64,000 nucleotides of DNA from Bordetella sp. 02P26C-1 (GTDB taxonomy: Bacteria; Pseudomonadota; Gammaproteobacteria; Burkholderiales; Burkholderiaceae_B), in contig NZ_WSJB01000018.1 in NCBI RefSeq assembly GCF_009763255.1, positions 1 through 64,000 on the forward strand, written 5' to 3'. The notes beneath the pieces were generated by a model. The model did no database searches. It saw only the letters and a list, made by a program, of their open reading frames with translations, and had not been told where the DNA came from. Below are positions 8,467 to 20,244 of this stretch, in pieces; position 1 is the stretch's first letter; the number at the start of each line of letters is the position of its first letter. The translations under genes and the position numbers were made by a program.

Positions 8467-9987
8467 TCAGTTCTGCTGCTGCGCCGACAGGCCGTCCCAG
8501 CCACCGCCCAAGGCCGCGATTAAGCGCACGCTGGCGGCGAGCCGGCTGGCCACGAGATTAAGCGCGTTGCGCTCGCTGTTCAAGGCGCCGGTTTCCAGCG
8601 TTGCGACATCCAGGTAATCGATCAGGCCTTCCTGATATTGGTTTCTCGCCAGACGCAGCGACTCGCGCGCGGCCGTCAGAGCGCGCCGTTGCACCACTTG
8701 CTCCTCACCCAGCACGCGCATCTGGATCAAATAGTCCTCGACTTCCTGTAGCGCCGTCAGCACGGTCAGGCGATAGGCCGCTGCCTGCGCGTCATAGGCG
8801 GCGCGCGTTTGTTCGAGGCGGGCATTCCGTGCGCCACCATCGAACAGCGTCAACGCAAGCGCGGGCCCCAAGGACCAGAACCGCGCGGGCGCCGTTAGCC
8901 ATTGCGCGAACTCCCCGCTACGAAAACCGCCATTGGCGCTCAGCGTCAAATCGGGAAACCAGGCGGCCTGCGCCACGCCGATTTCGGCATTGGCGGCAGC
9001 GGTGCGGCGCTCGGCGGCAGCAACATCGGGGCGGCGCTCGAGTAATTGGGATGGCAGACCAACGGGAATATCCGGAATTTGCGGTTCGAACGTTTGTGCC
9101 TCTGCCAAGGTGAAGCGCGAAGGCGCCAGTCCCACCAACACGGCGATGGCATGCTCGAACTGCCCGCGCTGCCATTCCAAGTCGACCAGCTGAGCCCGCG
9201 TGGATTCGAGCTGAGCTTCGGCAACGGTCACATCGGACTTGCCGACAACGCCCGCCTCATAACGGTTTTGCGTAAGTTTCAGCGATCGTTCATACGCCGC
9301 GACCGTCGAGGCGAGCAGGCGCTTTTGTTCGTCCAACACGCGCAGCTGGAAATAGTTCTGCGCCAACGCCGATTGCGCGCTCAGGCGCGCGTTAGCGGCA
9401 TCGGCGAAACTGGCCTCGGCCTGCGCGCGGCTAGATTCGACTTCGCGGCGGATACGGCCCCACAAATCCGCCTCCCAGCTCACGCCGAGACCCAGGTTGT
9501 ACTGGCTGCCCGAGGTGCTGTTGGACCCGCTGCCCGAGCCACTGCGCGTGGCGCTGGCATCGGTACTAATGAACGGGAAAAACCCGGCGCGCGCGTTCTG
9601 TACCAACGCCTGGGCCTGACGGTAATTGGCTTCCGCCTGCGCGATGGTCTGGTTGGCGGCGTTTAACTTCGCCATCAATTCATCGAGCGTACTGTCGCGA
9701 TAAAGTCGCCACCATTGGCCGCGATCGATCTGATCCTGCGGTTGCGCGGGCGTCCATCCCTCGGTGCTGGCGGCAGTCGCCACGGCTGCGCCAATCTCCC
9801 CCACGCTCTGCCCTCTGCGCTGTTTATAGTCTTCGCCCACGTCGACAGCAGGACGCTGATAATCCGGCCCGACCGCGCAGGCGCTCATCAATGCGCAGCA
9901 TAGCGCCGTCGCGACACCGCGCAGCACCCGCGTACGCGGCAACGACGCAAAAGACGAGAGGGTCAACGGGATTGATGCGCGGTTCAT
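8467..9987 (-). CDS. RND efflux outer-membrane channel lipoprotein (OprM/NodT family)
   Basis: 506 residues. It is the outer-membrane exit duct for the RND pump encoded upstream. The N-terminus carries a lipoprotein signal with lipobox LMSAC (Cys at about residue 36) followed by [13 protein letters not shown], the standard start of NodT/OprM channels. Two outer-membrane-efflux repeats follow, with long coiled-coil helices rich in Ala, Gln and Arg (for example [20 protein letters not shown] and [19 protein letters not shown]). It overlaps the RND gene by 4 bases (ATGA) and is last in a four-gene operon. It is equivalent to OpmB of the Pseudomonas MuxABC-OpmB system by position; the symbol is withheld because substrate and orthology are untested. 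Confidence 0.95.
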   Translation of the reverse strand: MNRASIPLTLSSFASLPRTRVLRGVATALCCALMSACAVGPDYQRPAVDVGEDYKQRRGQSVGEIGAAVATAASTEGWTPAQPQDQIDRGQWWRLYRDSTLDELMAKLNAANQTIAQAEANYRQAQALVQNARAGFFPFISTDASATRSGSGSGSNSTSGSQYNLGLGVSWEADLWGRIRREVESSRAQAEASFADAANARLSAQSALAQNYFQLRVLDEQKRLLASTVAAYERSLKLTQNRYEAGVVGKSDVTVAEAQLESTRAQLVDLEWQRGQFEHAIAVLVGLAPSRFTLAEAQTFEPQIPDIPVGLPSQLLERRPDVAAAERRTAAANAEIGVAQAAWFPDLTLSANGGFRSGEFAQWLTAPARFWSLGPALALTLFDGGARNARLEQTRAAYDAQAAAYRLTVLTALQEVEDYLIQMRVLGEEQVVQRRALTAARESLRLARNQYQEGLIDYLDVATLETGALNSERNALNLVASRLAASVRLIAALGGGWDGLSAQQQN

Positions 9988-12900
9988 GATGGTTCTACTT
10001 CAGAAGTCGGAGGGCCGGTACGGCCCGCGTTGCGACGGGTGGTGCGGCGGCGCGCCCATAAACGGAAACGGTCGAGGTACAGATAAACGACCGGCGTGGT
10101 GTAGAGCGTAAGAATCTGGCTCACGATCAGCCCGCCGACGATGGTCACCCCCAGCGGGTAACGCATTTCCACCCCGGCACCGGTCGCGAGGATCAACGGC
10201 AGCGCGCCGAAAATCGCCGCCATCGTGGTCATCATGATGGGCCGGAAGCGCGTCAGGCATGCCTGAAAAATCGCATCGCGCGGCGACAGGTTCAGCCTGC
10301 GTTCGGCATCGAGCGCGAAGTCCACCATCATGATGGCGTTTTTCTTGACGATACCAATCAGGAGGAACACACCGATCAACGCAATAATCGTGAACTCGCT
10401 GCCCACCAGCATCAGCGCAAGCAACGCGCCGATCCCGGCCGACGGCAGCGTGGACAAGATCGTCAAGGGATGCACGTAGCTCTCGTATAACAGGCCTAGC
10501 ACGATATACATCGTCACCAACGCTGCCAAAATTAGCCAGGGTTGCTGACGTTGCATGGCAGCCTGCGCGGCGGCCGTCCCCAGGAAACCCGCCTGAATCT
10601 GATCTGATGGCAAGCCGATGCGCGCCACGGCATCATTGATCGCTGCCACGGCTTCATCCAGCGACACGCCCGGGGCAAGATTGAAGGAAATCTCGTCCGC
10701 GGCAAACAAGCCGTTATGCTGCACGCTCAAGGGGGCATTCCCCATCTCGAAGCGCGCGAACGCGGCCAGCGGCACGCGCGCGCCATCAGCGGCGATCACA
10801 TGAACCTGCTTTAACGATTCCGCATCCTGCGCAAAGCGCGGTTCCACGCCCATGACGACCCGGTATTGATTCAAAGGCCCGTACATTACGGATACCTGGC
10901 GTTGACTGAACGAATTATTCAGCACCGCTGAAATATCGGACATGCTCACGCCCAGGCGCGTGGCGGCTTCTCGGTCGATGACGAGATTGATCTGGCGACC
11001 TTTGTCCTCGACGCTGGAGTCCACATCGGTCAATTGTGGCAACGCGGCCATGGCCTGCCGGACTTTCGGTGTCCAGGTACGCAATAGCGATAAATCGCCA
11101 GCCAGCAGGGTGTAGTCATACGAGCCGCTGCCCTGCTGACCCCGCACAAAGATATCCTGCTGCGGCACCAGAAACATGCGAGCGCCAGGCACGCCCTGCA
11201 GCTTGCCACGCAGCCGATTCACGACATCATTGGCGCTGACCTTGCGTTCGGCCAACGGCTTGAGCTGGATCATCATGAAACTGCTGTTGCTGCCGCCCCG
11301 ACCGCCGGCGTAGGCCGTCATACTCGCCACGGCGGGATCGGCCAGTATGACCTTGCGGAAATGTTCGAGCTTCGGGACGGTCGCCTGAAACGACGTGCCC
11401 TGGTCCACGCGGAACATGCCAATCAATTGGCCCGTGTCCTGCTGCGGGAAAAAACCCTTCGGAACTACCGCATACAGATACACATTCAGACCGATGGTGG
11501 CCACCAACAGCAGGATCATCAAACGGCCATGCGCCAGCGCCCAGGACAAGCTACGCCGATAGCCCGCCAACAACGCATCGAAGAAACGCTCCAAGCCGCG
11601 CGCCAGCCAACCGGGCTCGCGAACCTCGGGCGGCTCATGCCGCAAAAGCTTGGCGCACATCATTGGCGTCAAGGTCAACGACACTACCATCGAGACCAAC
11701 ACCGAGGCCGACAAGGTCACGGCGAATTCGCGGAACAAGCGCCCGACGATATCCCCCATCAGCAACAGCGGGATAAACACCGCGATCAATGACAGACTCA
11801 TCGACAACACGGTAAACCCCACCTCGCGCGAACCACGCAAGGCGGCACGCAACGGCGAGGCGCCGCGCTCCACATGCCGCATGATGTTCTCGAGCACGAC
11901 TATGGCATCGTCCACCACAAAGCCGGTCGCGACAATCAAGGCCATCAAAGAAATCGTGTTCAGGGTATAGCCGCACCAATACATGATGCAGAACGTGCCA
12001 ATCAAAGACACCGGCACCGCCACACTAGGAATCAGCGCCGCACGCCAGCGACGTAGGAACAGCAGCACCACCAGCATGACCAGACCTACCGCCACAATCA
12101 GCGTGATCTCGGCTTCGTGTAACGAGGCGCGTATGCTAGGGGTACGGTCTTGCGCGACGGTCAGATCGACATCGCCCGGCAGCAGCGCCTGCAGCTGCGG
12201 CAGTTGCTCGCGCACCGCCTCGACCGTCTCGATGATGTTGGCATCGGCCTGCCGGCGCAGTATCAGCAATATCGCCTTGCTGTTGTTGTAGTAGCCGGTC
12301 TGAAACAAGTCCTCGACCGAATCTTCGACCGTGGCCACGTCCGACAGCCGTATCGCCGAGCCATCGCGCCATGCGACGATAAGCGGGCGGTATTGTTCGG
12401 CCCGTTCGAGCTGATCGCTGGCCATGATCTGCCAGTGATGCTCGTCGTTTTCGATCATGCCCTTGGGCCGATTCGCGTTGGCCTGGGTCAGGGCATTGCG
12501 GACTTCGTCCAAGGACACACCGCGATTCGATAACGCCCCCGGGTTTAACGTCACGCGCACGGCGGGCAAGGAACTGCCGCCCACCGTGACCTCACCGATA
12601 CCGCTCACCTGCGCGAGCTTCTGCGCCACGATGGTCGAGGCCAGGTCATACAGCTTGCCTTGGCTCAGGGTGCTGGAGGTCATAGCCAGCACCATAATAG
12701 GCGCTGACGAGGGGTTCACCTTGTTATAGGTCGGATTGCCGCGCATGCCGGTAGGCAGCAGCGGACGCGCGGCGTTGATGGCGGCTTGCACATCGCGCGC
12801 GGCGCCATTGATATCGCGACTCAGATCGAACTGCAGCGTGATGCGGGTCGAGCCTTGCGAGTTGCGCGAGGTCATTTCCGTCACGCCGGCGATACTGCCC

Positions 12901-13112
12901 AGCGAGCGCTCCAGCGGCGTGGCCACACTGGAGGCCATGGTCTCGGGACTGGCCCCGGGCAGGCTGGCCGTTACCGAAATAATCGGCAGATCGACTTGCG
13001 GCAACGCCGCCACGGGCAGCAGGCGAAACGACAGAATGCCCGCCAGCACCAGTCCCAGGCATAGCAATACCGTGGCGACCGGCCTGACGATGAACGGCGC
13101 CGACAGATTCAT
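9984..13112 (-). CDS. mdtC: RND multidrug efflux pump subunit, MdtC/MuxC-like
   Basis: 1042 residues, the second of two consecutive RND (hydrophobe/amphiphile efflux) transporters. It starts [38 protein letters not shown], typical of HAE1 pumps. Twelve transmembrane helices are expected with two large periplasmic loops. The proton-relay Asp pair is in TM4 ([14 protein letters not shown], about residue 400). The conserved [16 protein letters not shown] motif in TM11 is present at about residue 940. In MdtABC/MuxABC systems the B and C pumps form a heterotrimer, so this is likely a partner of the preceding gene rather than a second independent pump. Four-base overlaps on both sides show translational coupling. 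Confidence 0.95.
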   Translation of the reverse strand: MNLSAPFIVRPVATVLLCLGLVLAGILSFRLLPVAALPQVDLPIISVTASLPGASPETMASSVATPLERSLGSIAGVTEMTSRNSQGSTRITLQFDLSRDINGAARDVQAAINAARPLLPTGMRGNPTYNKVNPSSAPIMVLAMTSSTLSQGKLYDLASTIVAQKLAQVSGIGEVTVGGSSLPAVRVTLNPGALSNRGVSLDEVRNALTQANANRPKGMIENDEHHWQIMASDQLERAEQYRPLIVAWRDGSAIRLSDVATVEDSVEDLFQTGYYNNSKAILLILRRQADANIIETVEAVREQLPQLQALLPGDVDLTVAQDRTPSIRASLHEAEITLIVAVGLVMLVVLLFLRRWRAALIPSVAVPVSLIGTFCIMYWCGYTLNTISLMALIVATGFVVDDAIVVLENIMRHVERGASPLRAALRGSREVGFTVLSMSLSLIAVFIPLLLMGDIVGRLFREFAVTLSASVLVSMVVSLTLTPMMCAKLLRHEPPEVREPGWLARGLERFFDALLAGYRRSLSWALAHGRLMILLLVATIGLNVYLYAVVPKGFFPQQDTGQLIGMFRVDQGTSFQATVPKLEHFRKVILADPAVASMTAYAGGRGGSNSSFMMIQLKPLAERKVSANDVVNRLRGKLQGVPGARMFLVPQQDIFVRGQQGSGSYDYTLLAGDLSLLRTWTPKVRQAMAALPQLTDVDSSVEDKGRQINLVIDREAATRLGVSMSDISAVLNNSFSQRQVSVMYGPLNQYRVVMGVEPRFAQDAESLKQVHVIAADGARVPLAAFARFEMGNAPLSVQHNGLFAADEISFNLAPGVSLDEAVAAINDAVARIGLPSDQIQAGFLGTAAAQAAMQRQQPWLILAALVTMYIVLGLLYESYVHPLTILSTLPSAGIGALLALMLVGSEFTIIALIGVFLLIGIVKKNAIMMVDFALDAERRLNLSPRDAIFQACLTRFRPIMMTTMAAIFGALPLILATGAGVEMRYPLGVTIVGGLIVSQILTLYTTPVVYLYLDRFRLWARRRTTRRNAGRTGPPTSEVEPS

Positions 13113-16100
13113 GCCGACTCCGCGACCGCGCGCGTGCGACGGCGATGCGCCAGACGGTCAAACATCAGATAGATGACAGGCGTGGTGAACAGCGTCAACA
13201 CCTGGCTCACCAACAACCCACCCACCATCACCAGACCCAGCGGTTGACGCAACTCCGCGCCCGTGCCGGTGGACAACATCAGAGGCAATGCGCCAAACAG
13301 CGCCGCCAGCGTCGTCATCAAGATCGGGCGAAACCGCAGCAACGCCGCCTCGTGTATCGCGGCACGTGGTGTCAGGCCGCGTTTACGCTCGGCATCCAAC
13401 GCGAAGTCGATCATCATGATCGCGTTCTTCTTGACGATACCGATCAGCAAAATGATGCCGATGATGCCGATCATATCGAGCTGCGTGCCGGTGATCATCA
13501 ACGCCAGCAACGCGCCCACCGCCGCCGAGGGCAGCGTGGACAAGATGGTGATCGGATGGATATAGCTCTCGTACAGCACCCCCAGCACGATATACATCGT
13601 GACCACAGCGGCCAGGATCAACCACAGCGTGCTCGACAAGGAGTTCTGAAACGCGAGCGCCGCGCCTTGGAACCGCGTGTCGATACTGTCCGGCATGCCG
13701 ATCTCTTTCTCGACGGCATCTATTGCCTCGACCGCATCCGACAGCGATGCGCCCGGCGCCAGATTGAACGAGACGGTCGTCATCGGGAACTGATCCAGCC
13801 GGCTGATAGCCAGCATGGTCCGCCCTTCGGAGATACGCGCGACCGACGACAGCGGCACCTGCGCACCGTCGGACGTGGTCAGATAAATTTGCTGCAAAGA
13901 GTCGGGCGATTTGCTGAACTGCGGCAACACCTCCAGCACCACGCGATACTGATTCGATTGCGTGAAAATCGTCGAGATCAGGCGCTGACCGAATGCGTTG
14001 TACAACGCTTCGTCAATCGCGGATGCCGTAATGCCCAGTCGCGATGCCGCATCGCGGTCGATTTCGACCCAGGTCTGGAGCCCATCGTTTTGCAAATCGT
14101 CCGTGACATCGGTCAATTGCGGCAATTCCGACAGGCGCGCGACCAGCTTGGGCGCCCATTCCGTCAGCACATCGATGTCCGGATTGGACAAGGTCATCTG
14201 ATACTGCGTGCGGCTGATGCGATCCTCGATGGTGAGGTCTTGCACGGGCTGCATGTAGACCGTCAGATCCGGCGCTGCATCTTGTGCCGAGCCAAACCGT
14301 TCGGTCAGCGCGTCTTGTAAACGCTGCGTGACCGCCGTCAGATCCGCATCGCGATCCTTGTGCGGTTTGAGGGCGATCTGGATACGCCCGCTATTGAGCG
14401 TCGCATTCGTGCCATCCACGCCGATAAACGAGGACACCGACTCCACATCCGGGTCTTGCAGAATAATTTCGGCGGCCTCTTGCTGACGCTTGGACATCGC
14501 CGTAAACGAGATCGACGCGGGTGCCTCGGTGATCGCCTGGATCATGCCGCTATCCTGCTGCGGAAAAAACCCTTTGGGCACCATGATGTACAGCAACACC
14601 GTCAACGCAAACGTGCCCAGCGCGACCAGCAAGGTCAGCGGCTGATGCGCCAGCACCCACTGCAGACCCCTGTCGTAGGCCGCGATGCAGCGGTCGATCC
14701 ACGCGCCCGTCGTGCGATGAAAACGGCCATAGCGCTGCTCCGATTCCGGCCGCAACAGGCGCGCGCACATCATTGGCGTCAGCGTCAACGACACCACCAG
14801 CGAAATCAGGATCGCGACCGCCAAGGTGATCGCGAATTCCCGGAACAGGCGCCCCACCACTTCGGTCATGAACAACAGCGGAATCAGCACGGCCACCAGC
14901 GAGAACGTCAGCGACACCAGCGTAAAACCGATTTGCGAGGCGCCCTTTAATGCCGCCTGCATGGGCGTCTCGCCTTCCTCCAGATGGCGGGCGATGTTCT
15001 CAATCATCACGATGGCGTCATCCACCACGAAACCCGTGGCGATCGTCAGCGCCATCAGCGTCAGGTTGTTGATGCTAAAGCCCGCCAGATACATGATGCA
15101 GAACGTGCCCACCAGCGACAGCGGCACCACCACACTGGGGATCACCGTGGCGGTCAAGCTGCGCAGAAAGACGAAGGTCACCATCACCACCAACGCCACC
15201 GCCAGAAGGAGTTCGAACTGCACGTCTTCGACGGACTCGCGTATCGTTTCCGTGCGGTCCGACACGATGTTCACATCCAGCGTGGCAGGCATGGCCGCAC
15301 GCAGCTGCGGCATCATGGCGCGGATACGGTCCACCACGTCGATGACGTTGGCTCCGGGCTGGCGCTGCACATTGAGCAGAATCGCGGGCTCGCCGCCAGC
15401 CCACGCCGCCTGGCGGACGTCTTCGGCGCCCAACACGGCGTTGGCGACATCCGACAGACGCAATGGCGCGTTATTGCGATAGGCAATGATGAGGTCGTTG
15501 TAATCCGTCGGCGATTTCAGCTGATCATTGGCATCGATGGTGGTCGATCGCTCGGGCCCGTCCAGGTTGCCCTTGGGCTGATTAACGTTGGCGCCCACGA
15601 TCGCATTGCGCAAGTCATTGAGCGACATCCCCGCCGAGGCCAGGGCAACTGGATTGGCCTGAATGCGCACCGCCGGCCGCTGGCCACCCGCCACGCTGAC
15701 CAGACCGACGCCCGGAATCTGCGAGAGCTTCTGCGCCATGCGCGTGTCGACCAGATCGCGCACCTGCGGCAGCGGCATCGTGGGCGAACTGATCGCCAAG
15801 GTCAGTACCGGCGCATCTGCCGGATTGACCTTGTTGTAGACCGGCGGCACGGGCAGATCACTGGGCAGCAGATTCGAGGCCGCGTTGATCGCGGCCTGCA
15901 CTTCCTGCTCGGCCACATCCAGCGGCAGATCCAGCCCGAATTGCAATGTGATCACCGATGCGCCGCCCGAGCTGGTCGACGACATTTGATTGAGGCCGGG
16001 CATCTGTCCGAACTGTCGTTCCAGGGGCGAAGTGACCAGCGAGGTCATCACATCCGGGCTCGCACCGGGATACAGCGTCACCACCTGGATCGTGGGGTAA

Positions 16101-16222
16101 TCCACCTCCGGCAGCGCGGATACCGGCAACAAGCGATACGAGATAAACCCGGCGATCAGGATCGCCACCATGGACAGCGTGGTGGCGACGGGCCTCAGGA
16201 TAAAGATGCGGGAGAGATTCAC
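13109..16222 (-). CDS. mdtB: RND multidrug efflux pump subunit, MdtB/MuxB-like
   Basis: 1037 residues, the first RND pump of the operon. The N-terminus is [38 protein letters not shown]. The TM4 Asp pair is in [17 protein letters not shown] (about residue 400). The TM11 motif [22 protein letters not shown] lies at about residue 930. The phenylalanine/proline-rich segment [15 protein letters not shown] after TM7 is also standard. It is clearly related to, but distinct from, the next gene. The tandem duplication is the defining mark of MdtABC and MuxABC systems, which export novobiocin, bile salts and other amphiphiles in studied relatives. The substrate here is unknown. Confidence 0.95.
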   Translation of the reverse strand: MNLSRIFILRPVATTLSMVAILIAGFISYRLLPVSALPEVDYPTIQVVTLYPGASPDVMTSLVTSPLERQFGQMPGLNQMSSTSSGGASVITLQFGLDLPLDVAEQEVQAAINAASNLLPSDLPVPPVYNKVNPADAPVLTLAISSPTMPLPQVRDLVDTRMAQKLSQIPGVGLVSVAGGQRPAVRIQANPVALASAGMSLNDLRNAIVGANVNQPKGNLDGPERSTTIDANDQLKSPTDYNDLIIAYRNNAPLRLSDVANAVLGAEDVRQAAWAGGEPAILLNVQRQPGANVIDVVDRIRAMMPQLRAAMPATLDVNIVSDRTETIRESVEDVQFELLLAVALVVMVTFVFLRSLTATVIPSVVVPLSLVGTFCIMYLAGFSINNLTLMALTIATGFVVDDAIVMIENIARHLEEGETPMQAALKGASQIGFTLVSLTFSLVAVLIPLLFMTEVVGRLFREFAITLAVAILISLVVSLTLTPMMCARLLRPESEQRYGRFHRTTGAWIDRCIAAYDRGLQWVLAHQPLTLLVALGTFALTVLLYIMVPKGFFPQQDSGMIQAITEAPASISFTAMSKRQQEAAEIILQDPDVESVSSFIGVDGTNATLNSGRIQIALKPHKDRDADLTAVTQRLQDALTERFGSAQDAAPDLTVYMQPVQDLTIEDRISRTQYQMTLSNPDIDVLTEWAPKLVARLSELPQLTDVTDDLQNDGLQTWVEIDRDAASRLGITASAIDEALYNAFGQRLISTIFTQSNQYRVVLEVLPQFSKSPDSLQQIYLTTSDGAQVPLSSVARISEGRTMLAISRLDQFPMTTVSFNLAPGASLSDAVEAIDAVEKEIGMPDSIDTRFQGAALAFQNSLSSTLWLILAAVVTMYIVLGVLYESYIHPITILSTLPSAAVGALLALMITGTQLDMIGIIGIILLIGIVKKNAIMMIDFALDAERKRGLTPRAAIHEAALLRFRPILMTTLAALFGALPLMLSTGTGAELRQPLGLVMVGGLLVSQVLTLFTTPVIYLMFDRLAHRRRTRAVAESA

Positions 16223-17526
16223 GGCGCCTTGGACCCCGAGGCGTTACGAGAACCGCGCGTTGCCGACCCGGCACCCAAGGCCTCGCCCGGCGTAGCGGGA
16301 ATGGTGGCGTCGTTGTTGACCACCGACACCTTGGTGCCGGTGCGCAGCCGGTCAGTGCCCTCGATGACCACGCGATCGCCCGGCACCAGGCCTTTATTTA
16401 CACCGACCCGGTCGCCGTTGATGGGACCCAGCTCGACCTGACGGACCTCGACGGTATTGTCATCGCGCAACAGGAATACGAAAGGACCCGCGGAGCCCTG
16501 CTGCACGGCCGCGGTAGGAATGGTCGTCGCATCGTTGCGCGTCTGCACGAGCAGGCGCACGTTGACGAACTGATTCGGGAACAACACTTCATCGGCGTTA
16601 TCGAACCGCGCCTTGAGCTTGACAGTGCCGGTGGTCGTGTCGATCTGGTTGTCGATGGTTTCCAGTTCGCCCGTGGCGATCACTTTTTCGTCCGAGCGAT
16701 CGAGTGCCTGGACTTTCAGCGTATGTCCGGCGCGGACCTGGGCCAGCACCTCGGGCAGCTGCGTCTCGGCGATCGAGAACACGACCGAGATCGGCTGAGT
16801 CTGAGTGATGACGACCAGACCCTCGGTGTCCCCCGCGGACACGAGGTTACCCGGGTCGACTTTACGCAAGCCCAAACGGCCATCGATCGGCGCGGTCACC
16901 CGTGTGTAGCTCAGCTGCAGCTTGGCATTATCCACGGCCGCCTGATCGATTTTCTGTGTGCCCTCGTACTGCCGCACCAGCGCCGCCTGCGTGTCGAGTT
17001 GCTGGCGCGCAATGGAATCCTGTTTGAACAAGGTCTGATAGCGCTGCAGATCGCGACGCGCGTTGGCGAGCTGTGCCTGATTCTGCTGCTGCTGGCCCTC
17101 TGCCTGCGCGAGAGCCACCTCATAGGACCGCGGATCGATCTGCGCCAGGACATCGCCCGCCTTGACGCGTTGACCCTCTTTGAAGTTGACGCTGATGAGC
17201 TCGCCATCGACGCGGCTGCGCACCGTGACGGTGTTGTAAGCCGTGACTGTTCCCAAGGCCGGCAGGATGATATCCAGGCTCCGGGTGGTCGCTGGCGCCA
17301 CGCGGACAGGCGTATCGGCCATCATGCCGGGGCCCATTCCGGGAGCACCGCCACGCGGCCCCGCGCCCCGCCCGCCAGGCCTGGACTGCCCCGCCGGCGC
17401 GGACACGGCCGTTTCGGATTTAGGCTTATAGAACACCCACCAGGCCGCCCCGGCGGCGGCCACCATACAGAGGATGACGAGCCAGGTAATCGTGCGGCGA
17501 GTGGGGTCAGGGCGGCTTTCAGGCAT
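16219..17526 (-). CDS. mdtA: RND efflux periplasmic adaptor (membrane fusion protein), MdtA/MuxA-like
   Basis: 435 residues, first gene of the pump operon. An N-terminal membrane anchor ([21 protein letters not shown], residues about 13-33) is followed by a Gly/Pro/Met-rich linker around residues 45-70. The HlyD/AcrA-type core begins with [35 protein letters not shown] barrel-sandwich/lipoyl half motif ([22 protein letters not shown]) leads into the alpha-helical hairpin (about 130-200), then the second half ([23 protein letters not shown]) and the beta-barrel domain. It joins the inner-membrane pumps to the outer-membrane channel. The nearest upstream gene on the same strand is zapD, 111 bases away. 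Confidence 0.95.
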   Translation of the reverse strand: MPESRPDPTRRTITWLVILCMVAAAGAAWWVFYKPKSETAVSAPAGQSRPGGRGAGPRGGAPGMGPGMMADTPVRVAPATTRSLDIILPALGTVTAYNTVTVRSRVDGELISVNFKEGQRVKAGDVLAQIDPRSYEVALAQAEGQQQQNQAQLANARRDLQRYQTLFKQDSIARQQLDTQAALVRQYEGTQKIDQAAVDNAKLQLSYTRVTAPIDGRLGLRKVDPGNLVSAGDTEGLVVITQTQPISVVFSIAETQLPEVLAQVRAGHTLKVQALDRSDEKVIATGELETIDNQIDTTTGTVKLKARFDNADEVLFPNQFVNVRLLVQTRNDATTIPTAAVQQGSAGPFVFLLRDDNTVEVRQVELGPINGDRVGVNKGLVPGDRVVIEGTDRLRTGTKVSVVNNDATIPATPGEALGAGSATRGSRNASGSKAP

Positions 17527-17598
17527 AGGAATTAGGGTCAGACGGAGGTCGAGGCGCTATTGTGCGCTAACTCGACACGTTTGCCACAGGCGAAAGCC

Positions 17599-17615
17599 GC
17601 GCTGAAATACAGCGC
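17599..17615 (-). terminator. Possible weak hairpin between zapD and the RND operon
   Basis: GCGCTG at 17599-17604 and CAGCGC at 17610-17615 form a perfect 6-base-pair stem with a 5-base loop, 22 bases after the zapD stop on the minus strand. The tail is GGCTTTCG, not a clean T-run, so termination may be partial. It is the only visible structure separating the zapD transcript from the efflux operon. Confidence 0.35.
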
Positions 17616-17637
17616 AACAGGTATTGTGATCGCGGTA

Positions 17638-18390
17638 CTAAGCGCTACACAATGACATCTGGAATCCGATATCGCGCGCGACCGGCTGTGGCTTCGCATC
17701 CCCCTCTTGCGAGGAAAAACGTATCCACACCATATACTTATTGGCGCTGATTTCCGGAAAAACGCCTGCGTCGGGATCTATCCAGACGCGCAAGAGCTGA
17801 AAAAGTTTCCCGGCCAGCATCTGCTGGTAGCCACCCTGATCGGCCACCATATCGGTGCGCCGGCCCGATTCACGAAGCAGACGCAATGCCATGGCCACGG
17901 CCTCATGCAGGGGCCGCAACGGGGCGATCCAGGCTTGCAGGTCTGCCTCGCGTTCCTGGGGCAGTCTGTGCTGCCAGGCATGATAGGACGGCATATCGAC
18001 CTGGGTAGCCCCACCTGGTACCGCCAGCCGGCCGCGCAGACTGATCAGCCACTCGTTCTCGCGCAAGGGCTGCCCCGCACGTCCCTGCCCGGCCAGATTG
18101 CCCACCGTACGCTCCATTTCGGCCAGCATGGACTCCAAGGCGTCTTGCACCACGCCCGGGTGGTCGCGCAAGGCGACCAGCGCCATGCGCTGGCGCTCCA
18201 GATCTTGCAGCACGGAGGTCTTGATATCGGCGCGTTCGGTCGCGTCCAGGATGTCGAACAAGGTGGCGACCGCAATCTGATGATGATGCGCGTCAGATTC
18301 GCCGGAAAAGAAAAACAGTCTGTCGAATAAATACTCGAGTCGCAGATAGGATCTTATACGCTCGTTGAAGGGATATTCGTAAAGGATCAC
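17638..18390 (-). CDS. zapD: Cell division protein ZapD (Z-ring-associated)
   Basis: 250 residues, matching the ZapD/DUF1342 family length. It crosslinks FtsZ filaments in the Z-ring in the cytoplasm. The family start MILYEYPFNERIRSYLRLEYLFDRL is unmistakable. A helical N-terminal part continues to about residue 110, and a beta-rich C-terminal part includes DMPSYHAWQ and GVFPEISANKYMVWIRF. The start codon is GTG at 18390. It lies 41 bases after coaE, and pilD-coaE-zapD is a conserved gene order in beta- and gammaproteobacteria. Confidence 0.95.
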   Translation of the reverse strand: MILYEYPFNERIRSYLRLEYLFDRLFFFSGESDAHHHQIAVATLFDILDATERADIKTSVLQDLERQRMALVALRDHPGVVQDALESMLAEMERTVGNLAGQGRAGQPLRENEWLISLRGRLAVPGGATQVDMPSYHAWQHRLPQEREADLQAWIAPLRPLHEAVAMALRLLRESGRRTDMVADQGGYQQMLAGKLFQLLRVWIDPDAGVFPEISANKYMVWIRFSSQEGDAKPQPVARDIGFQMSLCSA

Positions 18391-18431
18391 GCTTGCTACA
18401 GGCCTGTTGGTGAGCGGCCCGAAGGGCCGGA

Positions 18432-19076
18432 TTAGTCAGGGAAGCCGGCCACATCTATGAGCGGTCGACGCGATGCCGCCGCCATGTGGCACCAGCGGTC
18501 GTGCAGAGCTTTTGCCCGCGCGCGCAATGCCGTGACAGTGGTCTGGCCATCGTTGACGATGACGTCGTCCGCTGCCGCCAGCCGGGTTGCCCGCGCGGCC
18601 TGTGCTGCCATAATACGCTGGATAGCCTCGACCGTCAGCCCGCTACGCGCTTGCACCCGCGCGACCTGGGTTTCAGGGTCGCAATCAACCACGCAGATCC
18701 GATCCACCCGATCGCGCCAGCGCCCGGATTCCACCAACAAGGGCACCACGAACACCTGATAAGTCCCTTGCGCCTGACTTGCCGCGCGCTCGGTATGTTC
18801 GCCAATCAGCGGATGCAAGATCGCTTCGAGCCGCGCGCGCGCATCGGGCTCGCGAAACACCAGATCCCGCATCCAGGCGCGGTCCATCGCGCCATCCGGG
18901 CGGGCGGCTTGCGGGCCGAACGCTTGCACCAACGCCGGCATGGCCTCGCCGCCGGGCGCGGTCAGCGCATGCGCGATCGCATCGGTGTCGACAAGCGCCG
19001 CGCCCCACTCGGCCAACATATCGGCCACGCGTGTTTTGCCGGACCCAATGCCGCCGGTCAAGCCGATCTTATACAT
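18432..19076 (-). CDS. coaE: Dephospho-CoA kinase
   Basis: 214 residues from the ATG at 19076 (MYKIGLTGGIGSGKTRVADML). The open frame extends 48 codons further upstream but that stretch has no family similarity. CoaE phosphorylates dephospho-CoA to coenzyme A, the last step of the pathway. The P-loop GGIGSGKT is at residues 8-15. The substrate-side DTDAIAH follows near residue 35, and the C-terminal region has IQRIMAAQAARATRLAAADDVIVNDG, matching the family's lid and D-D-V-I-x-N-x-G motif. It sits between pilD and zapD, as in many proteobacteria. It also connects functionally with panC at 23.7 kb (pantothenate for CoA). Confidence 0.96.
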   Translation of the reverse strand: MYKIGLTGGIGSGKTRVADMLAEWGAALVDTDAIAHALTAPGGEAMPALVQAFGPQAARPDGAMDRAWMRDLVFREPDARARLEAILHPLIGEHTERAASQAQGTYQVFVVPLLVESGRWRDRVDRICVVDCDPETQVARVQARSGLTVEAIQRIMAAQAARATRLAAADDVIVNDGQTTVTALRARAKALHDRWCHMAAASRRPLIDVAGFPD

Positions 19077-19209
19077 ATTCCTCTCTTGCGAAACCGAATG
19101 AACGGCAAAGCGCCGCGCGGGTTGCGATGATGTCTGTCTGGTGATTCTGAAGCATACGCCCCGGCGCCACGCGGCGGCAAACGAGGTGCACACTCCAGGC
19201 GTGGTTGCC

Positions 19210-20070
19210 TCAACCCGCAACCGTCACGAACAGCATGACCACGCCCGCGAGCGCCAGGTAAGGCCCAAACGGCAAGGCCTGCCCCGCCTGCGCGCGCCCG
19301 ATCAAGCGCAAGCACAGCGCTGCCACCACGCCGCTGATGGACGCCACCAGCAACAGCATGGGCAGGGACGCCAACCCAAGCCATGCGCCCAGCGCGGCAA
19401 GCAATTTAAAGTCCCCATAGCCCATGCCCTCGCGTCCAGTGACGAGGCGAAATACGTGAAAAAGTAACCAGAGGAACAGATATCCGGCCACCGCCCCCAA
19501 GACGGCCAGCGGCAGCGGCGTGATCGCGCCATGCAGATTCACCAGCAACCCCGCCCATGCCAGCGGCAAGGTCACCGCGTCCGGCAGCAAGCAGGTTTGC
19601 AGATCGATCCATGACAAGAGCAGAAGCGCCGCGCAAAAGCCCATGGCGGCTAGCGCGAGCGGTGTGGGTCCGAACTGCCACGCACAGAGCGCGAACAAGA
19701 TTGCGGTCAACGTCTCGGTGACGGGGTAGCGCCATCCGATCGACGCGCCACAGTCCGAGCAGTGGCCACGCGTGAACACCCAGCTCAAGATGGGCAGGCG
19801 CTGCCAACCGCGCACCGGCGCATGGCAGTGCGTGCAATGCCAACCCGGGCGCCACAACGTGTAGGGCTGCTCTTGTGCCTGCTCGTGCTCCCCGCCGTCT
19901 GCTTGGCCAGTGTTTTGCGCGGCCTGCCACTGCTGCGCCCAGTCGCGCTCCATGATGCGCGGCAACCTGTGACCCGCGGCGGTTATCCAGCTGCCGACCG
20001 CGAGACCCAGCACGGCGGCAAGCATGACAGCCCAGACAGGATCGATCGCAAAGACATGCCACATAATCAT
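19210..20070 (-). CDS. pilD: Type 4 prepilin leader peptidase / N-methyltransferase (A24 family)
   Basis: 286 residues, an inner-membrane aspartyl peptidase that cuts and methylates type IV pilin or type II secretion pseudopilins. Two CxxC pairs of the cytoplasmic zinc domain are present (CTHC near residue 75 and CSDC near residue 100). The two catalytic Asp motifs are SWIDLQTCLLPD (about residue 160) and GMGYGDFKLLAALG (about residue 222, the xGxGD motif). About seven to eight hydrophobic helices are evident. Possible starts are the ATG at 20070 or at 20064. The pilB/pilC genes that often precede pilD are absent; upstream is a divergent lipoprotein gene. Confidence 0.94.
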   Translation of the reverse strand: MIMWHVFAIDPVWAVMLAAVLGLAVGSWITAAGHRLPRIMERDWAQQWQAAQNTGQADGGEHEQAQEQPYTLWRPGWHCTHCHAPVRGWQRLPILSWVFTRGHCSDCGASIGWRYPVTETLTAILFALCAWQFGPTPLALAAMGFCAALLLLSWIDLQTCLLPDAVTLPLAWAGLLVNLHGAITPLPLAVLGAVAGYLFLWLLFHVFRLVTGREGMGYGDFKLLAALGAWLGLASLPMLLLVASISGVVAALCLRLIGRAQAGQALPFGPYLALAGVVMLFVTVAG

Positions 20071-20244
20071 CAAAGCCGCGCCCCACTGGGCGAATCAGAA
20101 GCCCGCATTATTCCGGCAAGGACTCAATAGTTCAAACGGAGCCGGACAAACAAGACCCGACGCGCCGCAGTGAACCGTATCGGTCGTGCGTATAAATGCG
20201 TAGAATTCCGCCCATACTCATCTTCATTCATTGCCGCGACCGCC

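Noticed and set aside
8433..8468. Stem GAGCGCG/CGCGCTC between the Nudix fusion and the efflux channel gene
   Set aside because: The 22-base loop is long, the stem overlaps the channel gene's stop codon and there is no T-run, so it is too weak to call.
13145..16441. Long plus-strand frames (391 and 485 codons) opposite the RND pumps
   Set aside because: Very rich in Gln, Arg and His with no hydrophobic or domain pattern. The minus strand encodes intact RND proteins.
16723..17535. Plus-strand frame of 270 codons opposite mdtA
   Set aside because: Antisense shadow of the adaptor gene, with no motif.
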